Assembly: GCA_966250325.1 (NCBI GenBank)
Contig: CBINGY010000004.1
Coordinates: 74,168-138,167 of the forward strand
From: Jiulongibacter sp966250325
GTDB taxonomy: Bacteria; Bacteroidota; Bacteroidia; Cytophagales; Spirosomataceae
Length of the DNA stretch: 64,000 bases
Direction of reading: 5' to 3'
Position 1 is the first letter of the stretch, and each line of letters starts with the position of its first letter. The notes under the pieces were generated by a model. It worked only from the letters and a program-made list of their open reading frames with translations, searched no databases and was not told the origin of the DNA. Shown here piece by piece: positions 18,877 to 27,107 of the stretch. The position numbers were made by a program, and so were the translations under genes.

Positions 18877-19785
18877 TTAACCGGTCTGTGAACGGAAGGT
18901 GCTTTCAAAGATTTTATCGGCGTTTCCTGTTTCAAAACCATCCCGCAGGTGTTCTCTTCGAAGTTGGTGCTGCGGAATATGACGAAACTGGGGCAAGACG
19001 CCGCGTTCTGCAAACTCTACGTAGGAGCCGGGAATTAAGGTTTCGGTTCCATCTGAAAAAGAGGCTTTCACCATCTCTGCTACCGAGCTGCTTTGACGTA
19101 ACAATCCATCTTCACTGGTTTTTATTTTTCCGCCGGCGGAGTTGAGTTTCACACCCGCCTCCTCCAGGAATTCGTTGAATTTTTCAAGTTGATTGTAGGG
19201 CTCCGGTAAGAAATGAACACTTATCGTGTAATGATTGAGATAGTACCTGTTGTAAATTACCCAGGCGGCATATTCACTTTCTTCGGCAAGAAAACGGTAA
19301 TCTTCATAGGACGGGAGACTCCAAAGTGGTTTATGAAAAAATTCTCCGACATCCTTTTTGTCTGTCAGATCCAATGAATCCACAGGATCTTGTTTAATGT
19401 TATCGGTATATTTTTTAATGATTTGCTGAGCCTTTAAAGAAAGTTCTTTGACCCGTAACTCGCTGATAAATATTCTGGGATAATTCTCCAGTGGAGGTGC
19501 ATACCACCAGGCGTCCAGTTTTTTCCCGGCGAAATAATAATGCTCCATTTTTCTGAAACCATAGTGCAGGAATATCTTTTCAAAGGAAGCCACTCCGAGA
19601 TGGGGTACGCCCAGTGTTCTGAAAGCCACATGATCGTTGACAATTTCTTCCTGAGAACCAATCATACCCTTTTCTATCATGGCTGCGGTCACCTTTTTGA
19701 CATTCGGCACCCGTTGCTGATACGGTTGAAAAAGAGCGTTGAATACATATCCCAGATCGTCAGATTTATCAAATTGCATTCCCAT
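18877..19785 (-). CDS. hglS: 2-oxoadipate dioxygenase/decarboxylase (HglS, DUF1338 family)
   Basis: A 302-residue DUF1338 protein. In characterised HglS of Pseudomonas putida an Fe(II) site of two His and one Glu, plus an Arg for substrate, converts 2-oxoadipate to D-2-hydroxyglutarate. The same residues can be placed here: His52 and Arg56 in NDHVAFR, His185 in LNHYTIS, and Glu257 in YVEFAERG. It starts at the base where the upstream stop begins (TAATG overlap). This is the last specific step of the D-lysine/2-aminoadipate route; a transaminase making 2-oxoadipate is not in the window. An alternative start two codons in (MQFDKS) is possible. Confidence 0.85.
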   Translation of the reverse strand: MGMQFDKSDDLGYVFNALFQPYQQRVPNVKKVTAAMIEKGMIGSQEEIVNDHVAFRTLGVPHLGVASFEKIFLHYGFRKMEHYYFAGKKLDAWWYAPPLENYPRIFISELRVKELSLKAQQIIKKYTDNIKQDPVDSLDLTDKKDVGEFFHKPLWSLPSYEDYRFLAEESEYAAWVIYNRYYLNHYTISVHFLPEPYNQLEKFNEFLEEAGVKLNSAGGKIKTSEDGLLRQSSSVAEMVKASFSDGTETLIPGSYVEFAERGVLPQFRHIPQHQLRREHLRDGFETGNADKIFESTFRSQTG

Positions 19786-20843
19786 TACTGAAATAATTTA
19801 CCATTTTCTGTTTTCAGGAAGAGGTCAAAGGATATTTCTTCCTGTTTTAAAAATCCCTGCTGCGGCAGCAGGCCATCGGCCACCATTTCCACTACCGCAG
19901 CCAGAGAGGCAGCGGTGGTCCAGGAGATAGCTCTCCATGTTTTTCCTTTTATTTCACGCGGAGAAAAGGCACGGAAATACTCTTCCCGTAGTAGTTTTTC
20001 ATCCTGCCATCCTTCCACTACGGCATAAACATAAACTACATCTTCTTTTACCGGCGGCTTGGCATTTTCCAGAATCCCGGTGAGCAATTCACGTCGTTCT
20101 TTCAAAATCAGTTCAGATAAAAGAAACCGCATAAGCCGGGCGTGACCAGGATATCTGATTGTCTTATAATTTAGCGTATCTACTTTACCTTCAAAGGTTT
20201 CGCACATGGTGCCCAAGCCGCCCGAAGTGGTAAAAGCTTCAAATTCCTTGCCCTCTATATTGATGTATTCCAGGCCATCCAGTGAAGTTACCATTTTGCG
20301 TTCACCATTGTGAATGGCCTCGGCATCGTTAATGTATTCATTAATTACACCCGCAGGTGACCACGTAAACGAATAGGCAAGCTGACCATTGGGGTATTTC
20401 GGAAGAGCTCCCACCCGCAATTCGATATCACGCAGCTTACTGAATCGGGCTGCCAGATCGGCACCAATGATTCCGATGAGTCCGGGAGCAAGACCACACT
20501 GGGGAGCCATCACCGATTCTGAAGTTTTGCTCAGCTCACGTATAAAAGCCGTAGTAGGCACATCCTCCGTAAGGTCAAAATAATGCGTGTGATGATCGGA
20601 ACAGGCTTTGGCAATGGCCTGATTCAGGAAAAAGGGAAGACAGGAAACCACTGCGTCAAACTCTGCGGCCAGTTGATTGAGCATCTGCTTATTCGCCAGG
20701 TCTTTTTCTTTGACTTTAAAGGGTAAAGGGTACTGATAATGAGGCTTTTTTACGTCAAAACCAGTCACCTGAAAACGATCTGAAAGTAGTACGCCTACCA
20801 GAGAACCCACTTTTCCCATTCCCAGCACGGCAATTGTTCTCAT
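19785..20843 (-). CDS. Lysine 6-dehydrogenase / saccharopine dehydrogenase-like protein
   Basis: A 352-residue NAD(P)-dependent dehydrogenase of the saccharopine dehydrogenase family. GMGKVG at residues 8-13 is the dinucleotide motif. The central APGLIGI, EAFTTSGGLGT and YKTIRYPGHA segments resemble lysine 6-dehydrogenases, which oxidatively deaminate L-lysine at the epsilon amino group to 2-aminoadipate 6-semialdehyde. A saccharopine dehydrogenase role cannot be excluded from sequence alone. As first gene of the operon with an ALDH7 enzyme and HglS, it supplies their substrate. Confidence 0.8.
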   Translation of the reverse strand: MRTIAVLGMGKVGSLVGVLLSDRFQVTGFDVKKPHYQYPLPFKVKEKDLANKQMLNQLAAEFDAVVSCLPFFLNQAIAKACSDHHTHYFDLTEDVPTTAFIRELSKTSESVMAPQCGLAPGLIGIIGADLAARFSKLRDIELRVGALPKYPNGQLAYSFTWSPAGVINEYINDAEAIHNGERKMVTSLDGLEYINIEGKEFEAFTTSGGLGTMCETFEGKVDTLNYKTIRYPGHARLMRFLLSELILKERRELLTGILENAKPPVKEDVVYVYAVVEGWQDEKLLREEYFRAFSPREIKGKTWRAISWTTAASLAAVVEMVADGLLPQQGFLKQEEISFDLFLKTENGKLFQ

Positions 20844-20928
20844 ATGGATGTTGTTAATGAAGTGCCTGAACTTACTAAAATCCTACGATTTTAACAAATA
20901 AGACAAAATTTTAACAACTTAAACGCCC

Positions 20929-21576
20929 TTATCCTTTGATATGCTTTTCCCAATTGGCATAACTCAGTCCAAACTTCTTCAACTCCTCTTCTGGTGCCCC
21001 GTCCCAGACATTCGGCGTATTTCCTTTGTAATCGAGGTCTTTTACACCCATTTCAGAGGTGAAAAATCCTGTTACCACCAGGTTTCTGAACCGGTTAAAG
21101 AAGGTTACGCCATAGCTCATCTCCGGCTTTGCTTTTCCGGGATATGCGATCTGATCCACCATTTTCAGTTGATCTGCTTTTGAAAGATCGGTAAAACGCT
21201 TGCCAAACTGCCGGCGGCATTCGGTATCCAGCCACATGAGTCCTCCACGAAGAGGCACCTGATGCTCGGGCATATCTTTGGAAATGAATTCAATAAAGGC
21301 GGGAACACCTGCAGCCGAAGCCGAACCGGAAACCTCATCTGCCGGAATAACGATATCTGATAACACCGTGATGGTGTTCATTTCATGAGGATCAAAGAAG
21401 GTCTCTGCCTGTAGTTTGCGGTCATAAAGAATTTCTTCCTTCAACTGTCCATTTCTGGAATCTGGTAAATCTTCATTGACCACTGCAGGAGGTACTTCTT
21501 TGGCAAGTACATTTCCGCTTACGGCCACCCCGGCGGTTCCTAATCCTATGTTTTTGAGTACGTCTCTTCTTTTCAT
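20929..21576 (-). CDS. Gluconate 2-dehydrogenase subunit 3 family protein
   Basis: A 215-residue exported protein with a Tat-like signal (MKRRDVLKNIG and a Gly/Ala hydrophobic core). The mature part has the helical pattern of the small subunit family PF13618, including TITVLSDIVIPADE and the MSYGVTFFNRFR region. Such subunits are needed for export and function of the partner flavoprotein, which is encoded 10 bases upstream. Together they should form a periplasmic sugar or alcohol dehydrogenase; the substrate is not visible. Confidence 0.85.
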   Translation of the reverse strand: MKRRDVLKNIGLGTAGVAVSGNVLAKEVPPAVVNEDLPDSRNGQLKEEILYDRKLQAETFFDPHEMNTITVLSDIVIPADEVSGSASAAGVPAFIEFISKDMPEHQVPLRGGLMWLDTECRRQFGKRFTDLSKADQLKMVDQIAYPGKAKPEMSYGVTFFNRFRNLVVTGFFTSEMGVKDLDYKGNTPNVWDGAPEEELKKFGLSYANWEKHIKG

Positions 21577-21586
21577 AATTCGTTTC

Positions 21587-23332
21587 TTAGATATTCCCTT
21601 TCTTTATCTGATCCAACACATAATCTGAAGCACGCCAGCTTAAAGCCAGAATGGTCCATGTAGGATTTTTATCGGCCTGCGAAACAAACGCACCTCCATC
21701 TACCACAAACAGATTCTTCACATCATGAGACTGGCAAAAACCGTTCAGGGCAGATTTATTCGGGTCAGACCCCATTCGTACCGTTCCTACTTCATGAATA
21801 ATTCTTCCGGGTGCGGCCAACCCGTAATTGGTGCTGGCATCTGGTTTATTTCCCAAAGGAACTCCGCCGAGTGCATGGATAATCTCTTCGAAGGTATCCT
21901 GCATGTGTTTGGCTTGTTTGATTTCATAATCGCTCCATTCGTAATGAAAACGAAGCACAGGAATTCCCCATTTGTCAACCACATTCGGGTCAATTTCACA
22001 GAAATTATCTTCCCGGGCCACAGCCTCGCCCCGGCCAGACATGCCAATGGTGGAGCCATAAAAAAATCTGACATCATCTTTCAAGGAGGCCCCGTATCCG
22101 CCGGCTTCCCGCTGTACGCCGTTTCTTGCCGGGAATCGGCCATTGGTATTCTGCATATTGAAGCCAAAACCGTAAGAGGGCTGGGACATTCCTCCGCCAT
22201 ATTCGATATGGTAACCCCTCGGGAAATCAAGTTTCGAATTATCGAGCCACCAGGGTGAATATACGTGCATTCCGCCCACACCATCTTCGTTATACCTCAT
22301 ACGGTTTGCGAGTTGAGGTACAAAGGCACTCCGACTGGCTCCGGTGGAATCATGCAGGTATTTGCCTACCACTCCCGAAGAGTTGGCCAAACCATTCTGA
22401 AACCTCGAAGATTTGGAATTGAGCAACAAACGTGACGATTCACAGGCACTGGCTGCCAACATCACCACTTTACCTCTTACCGTTACTTCATTTTTCGACT
22501 CCTTATCTACATACGAAACCCCCGTTGCTTTGCCGTTTGAATCGGTGAGCACTTCACGGGCCATAGCATTATTAATCAAAGTGAGGTTGCCGGTTTTTAA
22601 TGCCGGGATCACCAGCACCGAAGATGAGGAGAAATCGGCATACGCCTGGCAGCCCCTTCCGCATTGGCGGCAATAAAAGCACGAGCCCCGTTCATCATTG
22701 ATAGGTTTGGTAAGAATAGAAAGCCTAGAAGGAATGGTGGTTACACCTGTTTTCCTGTTGGCCTCCATGATCATGAGCTCATGAAGTCTGGGTTTCGGAG
22801 GTGGTAAAAATATACTATCCGGGTCGTTTGGAAGGCCTTCATTGGAACCGAAAACCCCCACCAGCCGGTCCACTTTGTCATAGTAAGGAGCCACATCCTG
22901 GTAACTTATGGGCCAGTTTTCTCCCAAACCATCTATGTCTTTTCTTTTAAAATCTTTAGGACCAAACCGAAGCGAAATACGCCCCCAGTGGTTGGTTCGT
23001 CCACCGAGCATACGGGAGCGGAACCAGTCAAATTTTGTGTCACCTACATGGGTGTAAGGTTCACCGTCCAGATCCCATCCTCCCCAGGCAGCATCAAAAT
23101 CACCATTATGCCTGAATTGAGTACGGGCTCCGCGTCGTAGCGAGTCCCAGGGATTTTTCAGTTGGGTTATATATTTCGGGTCTTTGGGGTCATAATAACC
23201 ACCGGCTTCAAGCATACACACCTTGGCTCCGGCTTTGGTCAATTGATAGGCAGCCATGCCGCCACCCGCACCTGAGCCCACAATAATCACATCGTATTCG
23301 GCCGGGTTTTCTTTGAGTTGGAATTCTTTCAT
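21587..23332 (-). CDS. GMC family oxidoreductase (flavoprotein subunit)
   Basis: A 581-residue FAD enzyme. The Rossmann motif GSGAGGG is at residues 19-25, followed by the LEAGG acidic end. A Cys cluster, CFYCRQCGRGC (Cys218, 221, 224, 228), is typical of the membrane-bound gluconate/sorbitol dehydrogenase branch and may bind a metal or Fe-S cluster. The C-terminus has the GMC signature HEVGTVRMG and a DGGAF..NPT block. It lacks its own signal; export with the Tat-signal small subunit encoded downstream is expected. It probably oxidises a sugar or polyol in the periplasm. Confidence 0.87.
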   Translation of the reverse strand: MKEFQLKENPAEYDVIIVGSGAGGGMAAYQLTKAGAKVCMLEAGGYYDPKDPKYITQLKNPWDSLRRGARTQFRHNGDFDAAWGGWDLDGEPYTHVGDTKFDWFRSRMLGGRTNHWGRISLRFGPKDFKRKDIDGLGENWPISYQDVAPYYDKVDRLVGVFGSNEGLPNDPDSIFLPPPKPRLHELMIMEANRKTGVTTIPSRLSILTKPINDERGSCFYCRQCGRGCQAYADFSSSSVLVIPALKTGNLTLINNAMAREVLTDSNGKATGVSYVDKESKNEVTVRGKVVMLAASACESSRLLLNSKSSRFQNGLANSSGVVGKYLHDSTGASRSAFVPQLANRMRYNEDGVGGMHVYSPWWLDNSKLDFPRGYHIEYGGGMSQPSYGFGFNMQNTNGRFPARNGVQREAGGYGASLKDDVRFFYGSTIGMSGRGEAVAREDNFCEIDPNVVDKWGIPVLRFHYEWSDYEIKQAKHMQDTFEEIIHALGGVPLGNKPDASTNYGLAAPGRIIHEVGTVRMGSDPNKSALNGFCQSHDVKNLFVVDGGAFVSQADKNPTWTILALSWRASDYVLDQIKKGNI

Positions 23333-23428
23333 TTCGTAGGGTTGAATAAATCAAGGTCAAACTACTCAATTCCTGAGAAAATAAAAATAGCGAAAGGGTA
23401 GGGAAGGGGTAAAAAGGCTTCTGACCTG

Positions 23429-23436
23429 TATATTTG
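23429..23436 (+). promoter_or_regulatory. Putative -7 box for the DUF1593 gene
   Basis: TATATTTG matches TAnnTTTG 25 bases upstream of the start; no clear -33 element. Confidence 0.35.
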
Positions 23437-23461
23437 AATGAATCTGTAGATGAAATAACTC

Positions 23462-24748
23462 ATGAAATTACTATTCACGGCGGTTTTATTGATTTGTTCG
23501 ATCACTTCCCGGGCTCAGAAAGTGCCGCTTGTGGTAACTACCGATATCGGGCAGGATCCCGATGACATGCAGTCGCTCATACGTTTGCTATTTTATGCCA
23601 ATGATTTCGAAATCCTGGGGTTAATTGCCAATGCAGATGCCAACTATGAGCATGAAGCGGCCAAAGCCCGCGTTGATCTCATTTTTCAGGCTATTGATGC
23701 CTACGAACGCGACTTTCCGAATTTAAGACGGGCTGATCCCTCGTTTCCTGCTGCCGATGGCCTGAGAAACGTGGTGAAACTGGGCACTGAAGGAAATGGT
23801 ACCGCTATTCCTTTTGAAAAGTATACAGGTATCGGGAAAAATACACCGGGGTCTGATCACATCATTCGCGTGGTAGATTCGCTAAAATCTCCGGAATGGA
23901 TTGCGGTTTCAGTTTGGGGTGGTGCCTGCGATCTGGCTCAGGCTCTCTGGGATGTAAAACAAAACCGATCGGAGAAGGAAATGGCGGAGTTCTGTAAAAA
24001 GATGAGAGTTTACATGATTGGCAAACAGGATTCATCCAATCAATGGATTCTTGATAATTTTCCTGATTTGTGGGTTATTCTGGCAGAACACCCCACAGAT
24101 AAATGGAAATCGGTGTACCGGGGAATGTTTCTGGGGGGTGATATGGATCTAACGGGTTCCGCATGGTTTGATAAAAATGTAGTTCATTCCGGGAATCTCG
24201 GTAGCATGTATCCCCGGAAGGCTTATACGGGTGCGAATCCCCATAAACTCATGAAGGAGGGTGATTCACCAGCCATGTTGTATTTTGTTCGGAATGGACT
24301 GAATGATTTTGAAAGACCCGAATACGGGGGCTGGGGTGGAAGGTTTAGGAAAGATTCGCCAAACAGATTTACCGATACCGAGGTATTGCTTTCAGATACG
24401 CTTGCTCTTCATACGATTTCCCGTTGGCGGGGTGATTTTCAGGCAGATTTTGCCAGAAGGGCCGCCTGGGCGGCAGGGAGTGTAAATCTTGCTCCTGAAA
24501 TAGAAGTGGAGGTAAGCGTTAAGCCAGATTTTTTTGAACTCGATGCCTCGCAGAGCTCAGATCCTGAAGCTACTCCATTGACCTTCAGCTGGGAAATATA
24601 CCGTGACATTAGTTCCTGCCCATTTCGCAATCTGCCATCCGAATCTAAAATCAGAATAGAGAAAAACTGGCAGGGGGAATGTCATCTGATACTTCGTGCA
24701 AGTGATGAGAGCGGGCCTTCTTTGAAAAGGGTGGTGTTGAAGAATTGA
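23462..24748 (+). CDS. DUF1593 nucleoside hydrolase-like secreted protein
   Basis: A 428-residue protein with a signal peptide ending at SRAQK. The first 300 residues have a nucleoside-hydrolase-like fold with the calcium-binding DIGQDPDD motif and a WGGACDLAQAL segment, as in the DUF1593 family; the last 90 residues form the beta-sandwich domain usual for this family (DASQSSDPEATPLTF, a PKD-like pattern). Members are linked to glycan degradation loci and are thought to be glycoside or nucleoside hydrolases. It is alone on its strand and converges on holB with only 6 bases between stops. Confidence 0.82.
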   Translation: MKLLFTAVLLICSITSRAQKVPLVVTTDIGQDPDDMQSLIRLLFYANDFEILGLIANADANYEHEAAKARVDLIFQAIDAYERDFPNLRRADPSFPAADGLRNVVKLGTEGNGTAIPFEKYTGIGKNTPGSDHIIRVVDSLKSPEWIAVSVWGGACDLAQALWDVKQNRSEKEMAEFCKKMRVYMIGKQDSSNQWILDNFPDLWVILAEHPTDKWKSVYRGMFLGGDMDLTGSAWFDKNVVHSGNLGSMYPRKAYTGANPHKLMKEGDSPAMLYFVRNGLNDFERPEYGGWGGRFRKDSPNRFTDTEVLLSDTLALHTISRWRGDFQADFARRAAWAAGSVNLAPEIEVEVSVKPDFFELDASQSSDPEATPLTFSWEIYRDISSCPFRNLPSESKIRIEKNWQGECHLILRASDESGPSLKRVVLKN

Positions 24749-24754
24749 TGTCCG

Positions 24755-25852
24755 CTATTTAATGAGTCTGGCCAGCTGCAAAGAAACATCCAGGAAAACC
24801 ATCTTCGCCCGTACGTTGCGTTCTATATGGAAAATGGCTTCATCAATAAGCGGAGTAATCTGAGGTAGGTTGCCCACATTGAATACCTTGGAAAACTTCT
24901 GAACAAATTCCAGTGGCTTCTGCTCCAGTTTGACCAGGTTTTTGCTTCCAGCTGCGGTAAGGAATAGTTCTCTGAAAATAGTCAATGTGTACTCGAGTAG
25001 CTGCTTTTGCTGCTCTTTGGTGAGGGAATCGAACTCATCGGCAAGCGGAATCAGTTCACTTACATTGAATCCGTAGCAGTATCGCATCCACTGAGCAAAC
25101 CAATCGTGTTGATTTTCATTTCGGGCATGAGAAATAACCAAGGCCTGCTGCAGGTTGCCATTTGCCAGTAAAGCAATTTCTTTGGCCCGCTCTGGCCCGG
25201 TTCCCTGCTTTATCAGAAATTGAGCCACATCGTCTTCAGAAAACTTGGGAACGGCAAAGCGTTGGGTACGGGAAATAATGGTTGTAAGCAGGGTGTCTGA
25301 ATGATTGCAAACAAGCAGGAAAAGGGTGTTGGCCGGAGGCTCCTCCAATACTTTCAGAATGGCATTGGCCGTGGCCGAATTCAGAAATTCAGGAAGCCAG
25401 ATATAGACCAGTTTAAATTTCGCTTCAAAGGCCTTCAGGGATAAATTCTGGATCAGTTTTCTTGCTTCTTCTACCGGGATGTTTCCCTGCTTGATCCCGA
25501 TTTTTTCAAGCCAGTCGGTACTGTTACCATATGGATGTTCCAGTACAAAAGACCGCCACTCGGCCATGAAGGTTTCTGAGAGTACTTTTTTCCCGCCTGC
25601 TGTGGGGAAAATGAAACTGGCATCGGGATGAATCAGTTTGTCCATTTTTACACAGGATGCACACCTGCCACAAGAATCTTCTTCCGACGGATTTTCACAG
25701 TTCACATACGTACCAAAGGCCAGAGGAAGTGCCAGGTTTCCCGAGCCTTCGGGTCCATGAAAAAGCTGTGCATGGGCTATATGATTCTTTTTGACAGAGG
25801 CACGGAGTGTCTCCTTCTGATCTTCCAGGCCGGTTATTTCTGAGAATCTCAC
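24755..25852 (-). CDS. holB: DNA polymerase III subunit delta'
   Basis: A 365-residue AAA+ clamp-loader subunit. The zinc-binding Cys set (CENPSEEDSCGRCASC) is present. The P-loop is degenerate (GPEGSGNL, Asn for the Lys), as expected for delta', which does not bind ATP; the LKVLEEPP and SRTQRF motifs that follow are standard. The start is a GTG that overlaps the stop of the upstream gene by 4 bases, so the two are coupled. Acts in loading the beta sliding clamp during replication. Confidence 0.9.
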   Translation of the reverse strand: MRFSEITGLEDQKETLRASVKKNHIAHAQLFHGPEGSGNLALPLAFGTYVNCENPSEEDSCGRCASCVKMDKLIHPDASFIFPTAGGKKVLSETFMAEWRSFVLEHPYGNSTDWLEKIGIKQGNIPVEEARKLIQNLSLKAFEAKFKLVYIWLPEFLNSATANAILKVLEEPPANTLFLLVCNHSDTLLTTIISRTQRFAVPKFSEDDVAQFLIKQGTGPERAKEIALLANGNLQQALVISHARNENQHDWFAQWMRYCYGFNVSELIPLADEFDSLTKEQQKQLLEYTLTIFRELFLTAAGSKNLVKLEQKPLEFVQKFSKVFNVGNLPQITPLIDEAIFHIERNVRAKMVFLDVSLQLARLIK

Positions 25853-27027
25853 GCTTTTCGGTTTTTCAGAACAGTTTCCAGAATGTGCAGGTCTGCCGGG
25901 CTGAGGCTTAAATTCCTTCTTTCCATGGTGGCATTAATTACCTGAACCGCCTTATCAAAGCGATAGGGTTGATAACCTTCTGCCGCACCACCCCAGCTGA
26001 ACGAAGGTATGAATTTGTCCTGAAATCCTGCTCCGAAAACGTTACATGATACTCCCACCACCGTGCCGGTATTGAACATGGTGCTTATTCCTGCTTTACT
26101 GTAATCGCCCATGAAGGTACCACAGAAAAGCTCACCGGTGTTCTTTAATTCTTCGGTGTGGTAGTCATATAGTTTCACCGGCGTATAATCGTTTTTCAGG
26201 TTTGAATTATTGGTGTTGGCACCTAAATTACACCATTCTCCTATGCACGAATTGCCCAGAAATCCATCATGAGCCTTGTTGGAGTAGGCCTGGAAAATGG
26301 TATTTCCTACCTCACCACCCACGCGGCAAACGGGCCCCAGGGTGGTATTGTGCCTGATTCTGGCCCCGTATGCTACCATTGCTTCTTCGCAAATGGCCGC
26401 CGGACCTATGATCACAGAACCTTCCTGTAAAGTGGCGTTTTTGCCAATATAAACCGGTCCGTTTTCGGCATTAATGGTGCAGGAACGTGCCGCTACACCT
26501 TCTTCAATGAACACGTTTTCAGGGTGATAGATGTAGGAATTGGGGTCTGTGAGTTTTTGGGAAATCCGGTTCTTTGAGATATGACTGAAGTCCTCGGCAA
26601 TCTCTTTTCCGTTATTCAGGAAAAGATCAGGTAACTGACGAATCAGGGTGCAGGAGTCATCCTTTAAATAGATAGGCTTAAGATTCTGACGTACTTCCTG
26701 ATCGGAAAGGGGGATTTTTGAGTAGTAAGCCAGGATGTTTTCGCTCGTGGCAATATACTCGCCGGTTGCAAGACTGCTTATCCTTTCCACAAATTCATTA
26801 CCAGGCAGGTAAGAAGAGTTGACAAACAGATTGAGATCTTCAAGTATGGCTGGATATTTCGGTTGAAGATACTCCTCAGTAAGAAATGAAACGTTGGAAT
26901 TCAGTCGTCTTTCCCACTTCTCTTTGATCGTAAAGATTCCGATACGAAGCATTCCCAGCGGTTTGGTGAGGGTAAGTGGTTTGAGTTGTTCACGGTACAC
27001 CGGGTTTTCAAAGAGTAGGATATTCAT
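25849..27027 (-). CDS. GlmU-family putative sugar nucleotidyltransferase
   Basis: A 392-residue protein; I start it at MNILLFENP (27027) as the longer frame has no family match. The N-terminal half resembles a nucleotidyltransferase fold with the LTLTKPLGMLRIG segment, although without the usual GxGTRM motif. The second half is a left-handed beta helix built of hexapeptide repeats (about 165-350), as in GlmU acyltransferases. This type is conserved across Bacteroidota and is described as a putative sugar nucleotidyltransferase. Coupling with holB by a 4-base overlap seems a matter of packing, not shared function. Confidence 0.8.
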   Translation of the reverse strand: MNILLFENPVYREQLKPLTLTKPLGMLRIGIFTIKEKWERRLNSNVSFLTEEYLQPKYPAILEDLNLFVNSSYLPGNEFVERISSLATGEYIATSENILAYYSKIPLSDQEVRQNLKPIYLKDDSCTLIRQLPDLFLNNGKEIAEDFSHISKNRISQKLTDPNSYIYHPENVFIEEGVAARSCTINAENGPVYIGKNATLQEGSVIIGPAAICEEAMVAYGARIRHNTTLGPVCRVGGEVGNTIFQAYSNKAHDGFLGNSCIGEWCNLGANTNNSNLKNDYTPVKLYDYHTEELKNTGELFCGTFMGDYSKAGISTMFNTGTVVGVSCNVFGAGFQDKFIPSFSWGGAAEGYQPYRFDKAVQVINATMERRNLSLSPADLHILETVLKNRKA

Positions 27028-27107
27028 GGAGCTTATTTGCAAAGTTGGCAGCAAAAATAAAAGAAAAAGCTCCGTGGTCACAGATTCACAGAGCTCAAAC
27101 TTTTTCT

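Noticed and set aside
19434..19661. Second minus-strand frame inside hglS
   Set aside because: Out-of-frame shadow of the HglS gene.
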